Below are positions 26,570-35,589 of a stretch of DNA of 64,000 bases, piece by piece. Under the pieces are notes generated by a model that did not search any database, was not told where the DNA came from, and saw only the letters and a program-made list of their open reading frames with translations. Source of the DNA: UBA1724 sp963621575 (GTDB lineage Bacteria; Verrucomicrobiota; Lentisphaeria; Oligosphaerales; Oligosphaeraceae). The position numbers and the translations under genes were made by a program. Each line of letters starts with the position of its first letter. Within the stretch, counting starts at the first letter, position 1. The stretch covers positions 1 through 64,000 of the forward strand of contig CAVFEH010000001.1 in NCBI GenBank assembly GCA_963621575.1. The letters run 5' to 3'.

Positions 26570-27766
26570 TTACTTTCCCTCCACGAGGCGTTCGGTCTCC
26601 AGGGCGATCATGAGCTCCTCGTTGGTGGGGGTCACCACGGCCTTGAAGGCGGAGTCCTTGGTGGAGATGACGAGCTCCTTCCCGCGGCAGGCATTGGCCT
26701 GTTCGTCCAGGTGGCAGCCCAGGGGCGCCAGGGCGCGGACGATGTCGGCGCGGGTCTCGTAGGAGTTCTCGCCGATTCCGCCGGTGAAGAGGATGGCGTC
26801 GACGCCGCCCAGCAGCAGGTGGTATCCGCCGATGTAGTGGACCAGCCTGTGGAGGAAGAGGTCGTATGCAGTGGCGGCGTCCTGGTCGCCGCACTCGCGC
26901 AGGCTGCGGATGTCGCGCATGTCGCTGGATTTTCCGGAGACCCCGAGGAAGCCGGACTTCTTGTTGAGGAGGGTGTCGACCTCTTTGGGGGAGAGGCCGC
27001 ACTGCTGCTGGAGGAAGATGACGACGGCGGCGTCCACATCCCCGGAGCGGGTTCCCATGACCAGGCCGGCCAGGGGGGTGAGTCCCATGGAGGTGTCGAC
27101 CACCTTTCCGCCCTTCACTGCGCAGAGGCTGGAGCCGTTGCCCAGATGGCAGGAGATGACGCGGGCGGTCTTGGGATCCAGTCCCAGGAATTCGCAGACG
27201 CGTCCGTAGACGTATTTATGGCTGGTGCCGTGGAAGCCGTATTTCCGCACGCCGTACTTCTTGTAGTATTCCTGGGGGATGGCGTAGAGATAGGCCTTCG
27301 GCTCCATGGTCATGTGGAAGGCGGTGTCGAAGACGGCCACATTGGGGATGCCGGGGAAGTTCTCCTCGCAGGCCTCGATGCCGCCCAGGTTGGCGGGGTT
27401 GTGGAGGGGGCCCAGGGGGAAGCACTTGCGCACGCCGGCCTTGACGGCTTCGTCAACGATGCAGGGCTGGGTGAACTCCATGCCGCCGTGGAGGACGCGG
27501 TGTCCGATGGCCTTGATTTCGGAGAGGTCCTGGATGACGCCGGTCTCGCCGCCGGTCATCTTGGCGCAGATGGGCGCCAGGGCCTGGCTGTGGCTGGAGA
27601 TCTGCAGGGGTTCCTCCCACTTCTGGCCCTTTGCCTGGTAGGTCAGCTTGGTGCCGTCCATGCCAATGCGCTCCACAAGGCCCTTGCAGAGGACGGATTT
27701 TTCCTCCATGTCAAAGAGAGTGAACTTCAGGGAGGAACTTCCGGAATTAATGACGAGGACTTTCAA
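26570..27766 (-). CDS. ackA: Acetate kinase
   Basis: 398 residues. Turns acetyl phosphate and ADP into acetate and ATP. ASKHA-fold marks: NSGSSSLK at the start, HRVLHGG, FDTAFH, YGFHGTSH, HLGNGSS, GLTPLAGLVMGTRSGDVD and FTGGIGENS. The start codon appears to be TTG (27764-27766): no ATG fits in frame before the conserved MKVLVINSG, and a GGAGA ribosome site lies about seven bases upstream. First gene of the ackA-pta unit; tRNA-Ser lies about 150 bases upstream. Confidence 0.95.
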   Translation of the reverse strand: MKVLVINSGSSSLKFTLFDMEEKSVLCKGLVERIGMDGTKLTYQAKGQKWEEPLQISSHSQALAPICAKMTGGETGVIQDLSEIKAIGHRVLHGGMEFTQPCIVDEAVKAGVRKCFPLGPLHNPANLGGIEACEENFPGIPNVAVFDTAFHMTMEPKAYLYAIPQEYYKKYGVRKYGFHGTSHKYVYGRVCEFLGLDPKTARVISCHLGNGSSLCAVKGGKVVDTSMGLTPLAGLVMGTRSGDVDAAVVIFLQQQCGLSPKEVDTLLNKKSGFLGVSGKSSDMRDIRSLRECGDQDAATAYDLFLHRLVHYIGGYHLLLGGVDAILFTGGIGENSYETRADIVRALAPLGCHLDEQANACRGKELVISTKDSAFKAVVTPTNEELMIALETERLVEGK

Positions 27767-27917
27767 AGCTAGTCTCCAGCAATGGTGGGGGGGGGGGAGG
27801 AATGGAAAAGGCGCGCGCAGGGGCGTTTTGGGATTCGCGGCCGTGTGTTTCCGTGGTTTTGCCTGGGATCCGCCGGGGGCTTATTGTTTGGAATAGGTCT
27901 CGTAGGGCGGCGGAAAC

Positions 27918-28007
27918 TGGCGGAGAGAGAGGGATTTGAACCCCCGAACCTGTTGCCAGGTTAGCGGTTTTCGAGACCGCCCCGTTCGGCCACTCCGGCA
28001 TCTCTCC
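27918..28007 (-). tRNA. tRNA-Ser (anticodon CGA)
   Basis: Long-variable-arm tRNA on the minus strand. Acceptor GGAGAGA/TCTCTCC, anticodon stem GCGGT/ACCGC with loop CTCGAAA (anticodon CGA, reads TCG), variable arm AACCTGGCAACAGGTT, T arm GGGGGTTCAAATCCC. Discriminator G and encoded CCA (27918-27920). It precedes ackA. Confidence 0.95.
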
Positions 28008-28126
28008 ACGGAAATGGCGCATAATGTAACCCCGGAGGGGGTGTTCCGCAAGACGCAGAAAGCCCCGAAAAACGGCTCTTCCTCTAGGAGGGATCGGAGA
28101 AGTCCGTGGCGGGTTTTGCGCGGGAG

Positions 28127-29206
28127 TCAGGCGCGGAGCGGGATTTGGCAGATGGTGAGGGTCATGGCCTCGAAGGCCAGCTCCTCGGGCACCTTCGCCA
28201 GGAGGGCCTGCTGGAAGACATCCACCTCCTTCATGTCCTCCTGGGCCTCCAGGGCGGACTTGGGATCGGCCTCCTGTGGCATGAAGGGCAGCATCTCCTG
28301 CTGGGGGAGTTTTTCGCGGGGGACGCCGGAGGCCAGGAGATAACGCTGTCGGAACCAGCTCTGCAGGGTGTCCAAATACTTTTCCCGCTGCTGGGAATAC
28401 TCGGAGAAGACGGCTCCCGCGTTAGTCTCGTCCATTTTTTTTCTTAATGAAGGATTCTTTTGGAGCTGCTCTTTGAGAGCTCCGTAGTTGGCATCCATTT
28501 TATTCCTGTCATCCACAGTCTGTTTCGCCTGCTGTTGGATTGCCTTGAAGACCTCCGTCAGTTTTCGTGCCTGTGCGAGTGCCACGCGGGTGCCGGCGCC
28601 GCGGTGGAGGGGGCTCAGGAGTTTCAGGAAGTCCTCGCCGGGGTCTTTTGCGTAGTCGTAGGCGCTCGTGGCCAGAACCATTTTCTGGCAGCGGGAGACG
28701 ATGGTGGGGAGCACCCTATGGGGGGTGGTGGTGAGGAGGATGAAGAGCGTGTGGTCGTCAGGCTCTTCCAGAATTCTCAGGAGTGAGTTGGCGGCCTCCG
28801 GCTGCATGGCGGCGGCCTCGGTGATGAGGGCGATCTTGATCATTCCCGTTGGGGCGGTCAGGACCATGAGCTTGTTGAAATCACGGACGTTGTTTGCTAT
28901 GATTGTCGCATTTTTTGAGGTCGGCGCCAGGGTGTAGAGCTCCGGGTAGTTGCAGCGATCCTTCCCCTGGAAGAGCTGGCAGTTCCGGCAGGTGCCGCAG
29001 GCGGCGCCGGCGGGGGTGGGGGTCCGGCAGGCGGCAGTCTGTGCCCATCCCATGGCGAAGGAGCGGAGGAGCCTCTCCTGGGTGCCTGCGAAGAGATAGG
29101 CCTGTCCCCGGTGGCGTCGGGCGTTTGCGGTCTCCAGGATATGCGCCTGTTCGGGGAAGAGTTCCTTCCAGGAGGGCAGGGGCTGCTGCGGGGTCTTGTC
29201 GTTCAT
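28127..29206 (-). CDS. holB: DNA polymerase III delta' subunit-like clamp-loader protein
   Basis: 359 residues. AAA+ clamp-loader fold with a zinc module (Cys residues in ACGTCRNCQLF and an earlier ACRT), a degenerate P-loop (FAGTQERLLRS instead of GxxGxGKT) as in delta', sensor-1 region LLRILEEPDDHTLFILLTT and the SRC motif (IVSRCQ). It would help load the beta clamp at the replication fork. The C-terminal third is divergent and charged. The ATG lies in a four-base overlap with the end of tmk, the classic tmk-holB pairing, which supports the call. Confidence 0.85.
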   Translation of the reverse strand: MNDKTPQQPLPSWKELFPEQAHILETANARRHRGQAYLFAGTQERLLRSFAMGWAQTAACRTPTPAGAACGTCRNCQLFQGKDRCNYPELYTLAPTSKNATIIANNVRDFNKLMVLTAPTGMIKIALITEAAAMQPEAANSLLRILEEPDDHTLFILLTTTPHRVLPTIVSRCQKMVLATSAYDYAKDPGEDFLKLLSPLHRGAGTRVALAQARKLTEVFKAIQQQAKQTVDDRNKMDANYGALKEQLQKNPSLRKKMDETNAGAVFSEYSQQREKYLDTLQSWFRQRYLLASGVPREKLPQQEMLPFMPQEADPKSALEAQEDMKEVDVFQQALLAKVPEELAFEAMTLTICQIPLRA

Positions 29207-29841
29207 CGGGGGAGCCTCTCCTGCACGGCGAACCAGATGCGGTCGGCGATTTCCTGGGGGGGGAGGGTGGCGTCCATGCGGTGGATGCGTCCGGGATTCT
29301 CTTTGGCGACATCCAGGAAGCCCTGCCGTACCTTCTGGTGGAAGATCTGTCCCTGGAGCTCGAAGCGGTCGCTTTCGGCGGCGGTCTCCTTGAGGACTTT
29401 TCCGAGGCGTCGGAAGCTCTCTTCCACAGTGAGATCCAGGAGGAAGGTCAGGTCGGGCCAGCGGTCCTGGAGAGTGAAGGAGTTGAGGCGCCGTAGGAAA
29501 TCCAGGTCCATGCCGCGGCCGTATCCCTGGTATGCAACGGTGGAATCGGCGAAGCGGTCGCAGAGGACCACGGCGCCGCGTTCCAGGGCGGGCCAGATGG
29601 CCTCCCGCAGCAGCTGTGCGCGGCTGGCGGCGAAGAGGAGCAGCTCGGTTTCGTCGGAGATGGCCTCCTGGCGGTTCTTCATGACAAGGGACCGGATGTC
29701 TTCGCACAGGGCGGTGCCGCCGGGTTCCCGGGTGCAGAGGACTGCGTGGCCGCTGTCGCGCAGCCGCTGTTCCAGGAGTTTGATCTGGGTGGATTTCCCG
29801 GCCTTGTCCAGGCCTTCGAAGGTGATGAAGAGTGCGGGCAT
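29203..29841 (-). CDS. tmk: Thymidylate kinase
   Basis: 212 residues. Phosphorylates dTMP to dTDP with ATP. P-loop FEGLDKAGKST at the N-terminus, TREPGGT, the DR motif CDRFADSTVAYQGYG, and the LID region near residue 145-155. Located between a TPR protein gene (26-base gap upstream) and holB (four-base overlap downstream). Start MPALFITFEG fits the family; no Shine-Dalgarno. Confidence 0.95.
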   Translation of the reverse strand: MPALFITFEGLDKAGKSTQIKLLEQRLRDSGHAVLCTREPGGTALCEDIRSLVMKNRQEAISDETELLLFAASRAQLLREAIWPALERGAVVLCDRFADSTVAYQGYGRGMDLDFLRRLNSFTLQDRWPDLTFLLDLTVEESFRRLGKVLKETAAESDRFELQGQIFHQKVRQGFLDVAKENPGRIHRMDATLPPQEIADRIWFAVQERLPR

Positions 29842-29867
29842 GGGGCGGTGGCGCCTGCGGTGTGCGT

Positions 29868-31598
29868 TCAGGGTGCCGTGGCGGGTTTGAGGGGTTGTGC
29901 AGGAAGGAGATTCGCCAGGAGGATGACGCCGAAGTGCTTGAGGAGTTCGCCGGGGCCTTGTTCCAGGAGATTTGCATCCTTCGGAAGATTCCAGAGGCTC
30001 TTGCACTGGAGCATGAGGGCCTGCCGGAGGTCCTTCTGGCGGAATCGGATCCATGCCAAGGAGTCCAGATAGGCGGGGTTTTCGGGGGCTTCGGAGAGCG
30101 CGAAGAGCAGGAGGCCGGCGGCTTTTTCCAGGCGGTTTGTGTGGAGGGCGTAGGTGTATCCCAGGGCGTTTGCCGTGTCGGCGTCGTGGGGGAAGAGTGC
30201 GTGGGCCTGCTCCAGGACCTTGATGGCATCCGGGATTCGTCCGGCATCCTCTAGATGTTGGGCGAGATACTGGCTGAGGAGCGGCGATGGGAGGACTTTT
30301 CCGTTCCGGAGCATGTCCTTGTAGACCTTTTCGGCGCGGGGGAGGTCCTGCGCCATGAGATGGACGGCCAGCAGGAAATTCCCGACTTCCAGGTGGGGAT
30401 CCTTCAGGAGCAGGATCAATGCGTGTGCTTGGTCGTATTCCTCCAGGCGGACGTGGATCTGCGCCAGTCGCAGGAGGGTGAGGTCGTCGGTGCGGGCGGG
30501 GACCCGGAGCCGGAAGGCGGCGTCGCCGACGAGCGCGCAGATTTGGAGGGCCTCCCGCAGGCGTTCTGGCGGCAGGCCATCCAGGGTGTCGCCCTCGGCG
30601 GCGTCGTAGAGGCTCCGTTCCAGATCCCGGAGGACGTGCCGTCCCTGGACGACGGAGAAGAGTTTTGGGAAGAGCTCCAGGAGTTCCTGTGCGGTCTCCA
30701 GGTCCGGGGTGTGGAAGGCGGCGGCGAAGGCCTGGCAGAAGAGCTCGGCGCGTTCCGCGGGAGAGAGGGGTTCCACGTTGCCATTCTGGAGGAGGAACTG
30801 CAGAATGGCGGCGGCTGCGCCGTATTCCTCCGCTGAGCACAGGGCGTTCCAGACGACTTCGGCGTACTCTTTTGGTGCCTGGAGGAAGTTCTCGCTGGTC
30901 TCCAGGAAATGCAGGATCTTCTCTGCGTTCCCGGTGTCGCCTGCGGCGAGGCAGAGGGGCAGAAGATGAATTTGCCACACCGGCTCGCCGCGGATTTCCT
31001 CGCTGGCCAGGGCGGCGTCCACGACCTCTTTCTGGTGGGCGAAGTCCCCCGCTTTGTTGTAATAGGTGGCCTGGAGGATCCGCAAATTCGGGGCGTGTTC
31101 GTCATCGCCCTCCAGGGTGTCAAGCATGGCCTTCGCCTCCTCCATGCGGCCCACTTCCAAAAGGAGGTTGAGGTAGATGCCGCGGGTCTCCCAGGAGGAG
31201 TCGCCCCGGGCGACGAGCGCTCCCAGCTCCTCCAGCAACTGCGGGAGTTCATCCTGCCCAAGACGCTCCTCGACCAAGTGACTCAGGGCGGTCTCCGATT
31301 CGGGGCAGATCGACAGCGCCTGAAGGAAGATCTGCGAACGTTTTTCGGCAAGCTTCCGACGTTTGGCGGGAGAAAGCCTTGCGAGGGCCTTCTCCCCTGT
31401 AAGATACGCCTGCTTCACATACTTCAGCAGGAATTTTTTTTCGGCCCGGCGCTGCGCCGACAGCTCCGGCAACGGCGACCGACGCTCCGCCGGCCAACTC
31501 TTCAGCTCTTCCGCACCCCCGAACAACGCCCCCGCAAAGGTCAGGAGACCTCCCAGCAGGAGGATGAAAACCAGGCTGTTCCACTGTGCGTTGCGCAT
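29868..31598 (-). CDS. Membrane-anchored tetratricopeptide-repeat protein
   Basis: 576 residues. One hydrophobic segment near the N-terminus (about 9-26, FILLLGGLLTFAGAL) anchors or exports it; the rest is almost wholly helical with TPR-like pairs. The clearest repeats are in the last third: LAQHLEDAGRIPDAIKVLEQA, ALGYTYALHTNRLEKAAGLLL and YLDSLAWIRFRQKDLRQALML. TPR arrays bind partner proteins; no enzyme domain is present. It heads the tmk-holB unit, an odd partner with no evident functional link. The family cannot be named. Confidence 0.75.
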   Translation of the reverse strand: MRNAQWNSLVFILLLGGLLTFAGALFGGAEELKSWPAERRSPLPELSAQRRAEKKFLLKYVKQAYLTGEKALARLSPAKRRKLAEKRSQIFLQALSICPESETALSHLVEERLGQDELPQLLEELGALVARGDSSWETRGIYLNLLLEVGRMEEAKAMLDTLEGDDEHAPNLRILQATYYNKAGDFAHQKEVVDAALASEEIRGEPVWQIHLLPLCLAAGDTGNAEKILHFLETSENFLQAPKEYAEVVWNALCSAEEYGAAAAILQFLLQNGNVEPLSPAERAELFCQAFAAAFHTPDLETAQELLELFPKLFSVVQGRHVLRDLERSLYDAAEGDTLDGLPPERLREALQICALVGDAAFRLRVPARTDDLTLLRLAQIHVRLEEYDQAHALILLLKDPHLEVGNFLLAVHLMAQDLPRAEKVYKDMLRNGKVLPSPLLSQYLAQHLEDAGRIPDAIKVLEQAHALFPHDADTANALGYTYALHTNRLEKAAGLLLFALSEAPENPAYLDSLAWIRFRQKDLRQALMLQCKSLWNLPKDANLLEQGPGELLKHFGVILLANLLPAQPLKPATAP

Positions 31599-31764
31599 GG
31601 AGCTAATGTAGCGCGGGCTCGTGGCGCGGAGGCGCCAAGCCGCCGTGGGCGGCGTCCCCCGTGCTTTCGGGAATTTCGCAAGCCCTGTCCGCCTTTCTTC
31701 CAGGAGTGGTCCCAGGGCCGGGGGGGGCGCGCCCCAGGATTGTGTGGTGCCAGCCGGCCCGGCG

Positions 31765-31803
31765 GCAAAAGCAAAAAGCCGCCGGGATGACCGACGGCTT
31801 TTC
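31765..31803 (-). terminator. Terminator of the bS22-like gene
   Basis: Hairpin AAAAAGCCG (31773-31781) / CGGCTTTT (31795-31802). On the minus strand its own 3' arm and tail read GGCTTTTTGCTTTTGCC. It lies about 27 bases past the stop of the 29-residue gene. Confidence 0.75.
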
Positions 31804-31829
31804 CGTGTGTTCTCCGATGCTATGGAGAG

Positions 31830-31919
31830 CTACTTGTTCTTGTGGCGCAGAGCCTTGCGGATCTTGTCCCTCTTGTGCTTGGCGATCTTGCGGCGGCGCT
31901 GCTTCTTAACGGAGCCCAT
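31830..31919 (-). CDS. bS22/mS38-like small ribosomal protein (AURKAIP1/COX24 domain)
   Basis: 29 residues, starting MGSVKKQRRRKIAKHKRDKI and ending ALRHKNK. The pattern MGSV-[IK]-K-x-R-R-[KR]-[KRI]-[MI]-[AS]-K-x-K matches the tiny AURKAIP1/COX24-domain proteins, known as bS22 in mycobacterial ribosomes and mS38 in mitochondria, where they lie in the decoding region. Over half the residues are basic. It is a stand-alone transcript: consensus promoter 25 bases upstream (31950-31978), ribosome site AGAGGA about eight bases before the ATG, and a terminator just after the stop. Annotation pipelines often miss it because of its length. Confidence 0.85.
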   Translation of the reverse strand: MGSVKKQRRRKIAKHKRDKIRKALRHKNK

Positions 31920-31949
31920 GTGTGATTTCCTCTAAGGTGTGTTTTGTTG

Positions 31950-31978
31950 TATGTAAGAAAAAGGCAAGGAATTGTCAA
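31950..31978 (-). promoter_or_regulatory. Sigma70-type promoter of the bS22-like gene
   Basis: On the minus strand: -35 TTGACA (31973-31978), spacer of exactly 17, -10 TACATA (31950-31955). The start codon at 31919 would be reached after a leader of about 25 bases. It lies just past the ppiC-like stop codon at 32031. Confidence 0.75.
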
Positions 31979-32030
31979 GTGCCGTAATGTATCCGTTTCA
32001 GGTGGTTTTTCAAACACCTCGCGGGCAGCG

Positions 32031-32972
32031 TCAATACATCCGCACCGGGTATTTCATGAAGAGAGTCTTGCGGTATTCCCCCAGTCGGCGATCGGCCTCC
32101 TGTTCCACAAGGATCTGTTTGATGACAGTCTGGAGCTTGGCGTCGAGGGCGGGGATTTCGCCGCCCTCGACGCCGGCCAGCCGGACGAGGTAGAGGGAGG
32201 AGCCGAGGACGAGGGGCTCCTTTGCGATTTCGCTGGGCTTCAGGGCATCCACCACGGCCTGAAGCTGCGGGGCCATGGTCTCCAGCCATCCCAAGTCTCC
32301 GCCCTGTTCTGCGTTGGCGCCGACGGAATGCTTCTTTGCCAGCTCCGCGAAGGGGGTGCCCTGGGCGAGCTCCTCTCGGATGGCGGTGGCGGTGGCGCGT
32401 CCCTCGGTGGTCAGGGGGAGCATGATGGCCTCGACGTGAAAGCGTCGCTTCTGGAGAAAGTCCTGTTTGTGTTCGTCGTAGTATTTTTGGATTTGTTCAT
32501 CCGTGACGAAGATATTCCGGCGGGTGCGATCGTAGAGGAGCATCTCCACGCCAAGCTGCTTGGCCAGGTTGTCCTCGAACTCCTTGTAGGTCATGTTCTG
32601 CTGGTGGAGCATGTCGCGGAGGCGTTCCTCGCTGGCGCCGGCCTGGCTTTGGACGATTTGGTCAATGCGCTCCTGGAGGATGGAGGTGGGGATCTTCCCC
32701 TTCAGGGCCTTGAAATCCATCCAGACCAGCTCCGTGAGGACCATGGAATCCAGGGTGCTCTTGCGGATTTCCGCCACGGCCTCCATGCGCTCGGCTTCGG
32801 AGAGGGTGGCGGAGAGCTCCCGCTCTGCGGAGGCGGAGGCCTGCCGCACGTCGTAGGAGGTGAAGACCTTGTCGCCCACTTTCGCCAGGACGGCGTCGCC
32901 CAGGAGATCCTGCGCGGAGAGCGCCAGGGGGAGGAGCAGAAGAGTCGTCAAGAGTGTGAGGAGGCGTTTCAT
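32031..32972 (-). CDS. SurA/PpiC-type periplasmic peptidyl-prolyl isomerase
   Basis: 313 residues. Signal peptide about 1-20 (ending ALSAQ). Residues 25-170 match the SurA N-terminal chaperone region: AKVGDKVFTSYDV, the helical lobe, and VTDEQIQKYYDEHKQDF. A parvulin-like domain follows (about 175-275: FHVEAIMLP, TPFAELAKKHSVGANAEQGGDLGWL, LVRLAGVE). SurA carries outer-membrane proteins across the periplasm. It is last in the icd/mla-like gene run, 51 bases after the big TPR gene, suggesting a role in envelope assembly. Confidence 0.85.
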   Translation of the reverse strand: MKRLLTLLTTLLLLPLALSAQDLLGDAVLAKVGDKVFTSYDVRQASASAERELSATLSEAERMEAVAEIRKSTLDSMVLTELVWMDFKALKGKIPTSILQERIDQIVQSQAGASEERLRDMLHQQNMTYKEFEDNLAKQLGVEMLLYDRTRRNIFVTDEQIQKYYDEHKQDFLQKRRFHVEAIMLPLTTEGRATATAIREELAQGTPFAELAKKHSVGANAEQGGDLGWLETMAPQLQAVVDALKPSEIAKEPLVLGSSLYLVRLAGVEGGEIPALDAKLQTVIKQILVEQEADRRLGEYRKTLFMKYPVRMY

Positions 32973-33023
32973 CGTGTGGGAGTGTGGGGGAGTGGAGTTG
33001 GAAGGGGCGTGGTTGCCGTGGAG

Positions 33024-35558
33024 TCAGGGCAGGGGCGGCATGGCGGGGTTTTTCTGGTAGTTCTGGCGGATGGTCCGCACCGCGGTGGTGTCGCCTTGTC
33101 GTTCCAGGATTGCGAGGAGCTCCTGGACGGCGGCCACATAGACTTGCGGCGCCATGGCGGCCTGCGGGGCGCTGCGGCGGGCGGTCTCGTATTCCACGCG
33201 GATCTGCTGGTAGAGCTGGATGGCGGCGGATTCGTTGCCCTGCTGGAGGTGGCACCGCGCCAGCAGGAGTTTTGCGCGGCCCTGGAGGTCACGGTCACCG
33301 CCACCGTGCTGGCGGAGGATTGGATCCAGGCACTGCATGGCTTCGGGGACTCGTCCCAGGGCATAGAGGAGTTCTGCCTGGCGCCCGGCGGCGGCCAGCG
33401 CCAGGAGGGAGTCCCTGGGGGACTTTTCGCGGGCGCGTGCGAAGAGTTTCAGAGCCTCTTCGGGGTTGTCCTGGCGGGTGAGCAGATCGCCTTCCAGGTA
33501 GGCGGCGCGCGCCAGGATCTCCTGCTCTTTTCCGGTGGCGGAGAGATCCCGGAGTTTCTGGAGGGCGTCGGCGAGGGTCTCCTTGTCTTGCGAGAGGCAG
33601 AAGGCCTCTTCGTAGGCGGCGCGTTCCTTGAGGGCGCTGGAGGCCTGGAGGTAGTTTCCGACGGCGCGGTAGAGTGTGGCGGCGCCCTGGTAGTCCCGCC
33701 TGGCGGCCAGGTGGTCACCCAGGCGGAGGGAGATTTCGGGGGCCTCGGCGGCCTGGGGATACTGGGTCAGGAAGTCCCGGGCCCAGGCATCGGCCTCCGG
33801 ACGGTCCAATGCCATTCCAAGGAGGATGTTCTGGTGCTTGGCCAGACGGAGCTTCTCTTCCCCCATCTGGGGATGGCGCTCCAGGAATTCCTGGAGGATG
33901 GAGAGGGCGCGCTCCATGCCGGATTCCCCCTGTGCCAGCGCGCGCTCGTGGGCCTCAAAATACGCCTGCGTGGAAAGCGCGGCGTCGGGGCAGTTCCGCG
34001 CGACCTCCAGGAGTCCGGCGATGGCCTCCTCGCGGTCGGGGCTGGCTTTTGCCAGGGCCAGGCGTGCCTCCCACGCGCGGGGGGAATCAGGTCGTTCGGT
34101 GAGGAAGCGCCGGAATTGCGGGATGGCCTCCAGGGGCTTCTCTTCCAGGAGGAGCCGTCCGGCCTCCAGACGGGCGTCAGCGGCCTCGGGGAACTCCGCG
34201 GAGAAGGTGTCGGCTACCTCCAGGTAGAGCTCCACGGCACGGGCGGACTGCAGGCTCTTCTCTTCCTGGGAGGCCGCCAACAACAGCGCATCACACTTCT
34301 CCTTCGGGGATTGCGCCAGGCGCGCGGCCTGCTGATAAGCCTGGGAGGCCTCTGCGCCCAGTCCCTCCTGGGCCAGGCAGAGTCCGTTCTTCAGCGCGGC
34401 CTGGTGGCGTTGGGACAGCGGGAGGCTTTCGTCTTTGGCGGCGCTCTGGAAGAGCTCGGCTGCGCTCCGGCGTTCCTGGAGCGCCATGCGGACCTCGGCC
34501 AGCCGGAGGGTGATTGCGGCGTCCCCGGGGAGTTCCTCGTGGAGCGCGGTCAGGAGTGCGCGGGCCTCCTGGGGTTTCCCGATGTCGCAGAGGGCCTCCG
34601 CCTGGCAACGGCGGGCTTCCCGTGCGCCGTCGGGATCGGGGGCCACGGTGGCGGCGTCGCCGTAGAGCTTTGCGGCTTGTTCCATGAGGGATTCCCGCTG
34701 GCAGGCCTGGGCCAGGGCGGAGAGCACCTGCCACCACTGGCGGTCGGCCTTCTGGGGAAGGCGCCCATCCAGGCCGCTGTCATGGTAGTACTTGGCGGCC
34801 TGCTCCAGCTTCCCTTCGCCGAGGTCGCAGCGGATGCGCAGGAGTTGCAGGAGGGTTCGATCGTGCTGGTCGGCATCGGCTTGCTCCAGTTCTTGGATCA
34901 GCTGGCGGGTCTCTTGCCAGACGCCCTGGGAGAGGGTGGCGTCCAGGAGCCGCCAGGTGAGTCGCTTGCGTTCCGGGGAGTCGGGGGAGAAGGCGTCGCG
35001 GCGCTGGACGAGCAGGGCGCGGCTCTTCTCCCACTGTCCCGTTGCGTTCCAGGCATTGGCCAGGGCCTCCAGGAGCTGCGCCAGCTGCCCGGGCGTCTTG
35101 AGGGACGGGGAATCCAGCAGCGGCGTCAGGAAGTTCAGCGCGGTGGGGTAGTCCTCCTCTTTTACACAGGCCATCCCCGCCAGCAGCCGCGCCTGGTTTT
35201 GGGTATCCTGGGAGAGCGCCGCATGCTCGGGGGAGAGCAGCTCGTTGGCCTTCTGCAGCGCGTCCTTGGCGTCGCCGTCCAGGAGGCAGGCCTCGATGAG
35301 CCGCAACGAGATCTCGCCCCACTCTGCGGGGGATTTCGCCTCCTGCAGTGCCACGGAAAAGTAGCGCCGCGCATTTTTGTAGAGGCGCTCCGACATGGCC
35401 TCCTGGCCGTATTTCCAGTTCAGGTTGGGCGGTTCCTCGACTTGCGGGAAGAGGAAGACCGAATCCTTCGGGGATGCGTCTCCGGCGGAAAGCAGGCAGG
35501 GCGTGGCCAGGCAGAAAAGCAGGAGCGTCCGGAGAAGGTGCTGGGGGAGGTTGTTCAT
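33024..35558 (-). CDS. Large exported tetratricopeptide-repeat protein
   Basis: 844 residues from the ATG giving MNNLPQHLLRTLLLFCLATP, a good signal peptide (cut about 25, LLSAG). The mature protein is a chain of 30-36-residue helical pairs, some 15-20 of them, with Ala/Leu/Glu-rich TPR signatures such as ALQKANELLSPEHAALSQ and EALKLFARAREKSPRDSLLALA. No enzyme domain. It lies between the PqiC-like lipoprotein (31-base gap) and the SurA-like chaperone (51 bases), so it is probably periplasmic and part of the same envelope system, perhaps as a scaffold. The frame is open further upstream but only through Arg/Pro-rich sequence. Confidence 0.8.
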   Translation of the reverse strand: MNNLPQHLLRTLLLFCLATPCLLSAGDASPKDSVFLFPQVEEPPNLNWKYGQEAMSERLYKNARRYFSVALQEAKSPAEWGEISLRLIEACLLDGDAKDALQKANELLSPEHAALSQDTQNQARLLAGMACVKEEDYPTALNFLTPLLDSPSLKTPGQLAQLLEALANAWNATGQWEKSRALLVQRRDAFSPDSPERKRLTWRLLDATLSQGVWQETRQLIQELEQADADQHDRTLLQLLRIRCDLGEGKLEQAAKYYHDSGLDGRLPQKADRQWWQVLSALAQACQRESLMEQAAKLYGDAATVAPDPDGAREARRCQAEALCDIGKPQEARALLTALHEELPGDAAITLRLAEVRMALQERRSAAELFQSAAKDESLPLSQRHQAALKNGLCLAQEGLGAEASQAYQQAARLAQSPKEKCDALLLAASQEEKSLQSARAVELYLEVADTFSAEFPEAADARLEAGRLLLEEKPLEAIPQFRRFLTERPDSPRAWEARLALAKASPDREEAIAGLLEVARNCPDAALSTQAYFEAHERALAQGESGMERALSILQEFLERHPQMGEEKLRLAKHQNILLGMALDRPEADAWARDFLTQYPQAAEAPEISLRLGDHLAARRDYQGAATLYRAVGNYLQASSALKERAAYEEAFCLSQDKETLADALQKLRDLSATGKEQEILARAAYLEGDLLTRQDNPEEALKLFARAREKSPRDSLLALAAAGRQAELLYALGRVPEAMQCLDPILRQHGGGDRDLQGRAKLLLARCHLQQGNESAAIQLYQQIRVEYETARRSAPQAAMAPQVYVAAVQELLAILERQGDTTAVRTIRQNYQKNPAMPPLP

Positions 35559-35589
35559 GGGGAGGAGGGGACGGCGAAAGGAGGGGTGC

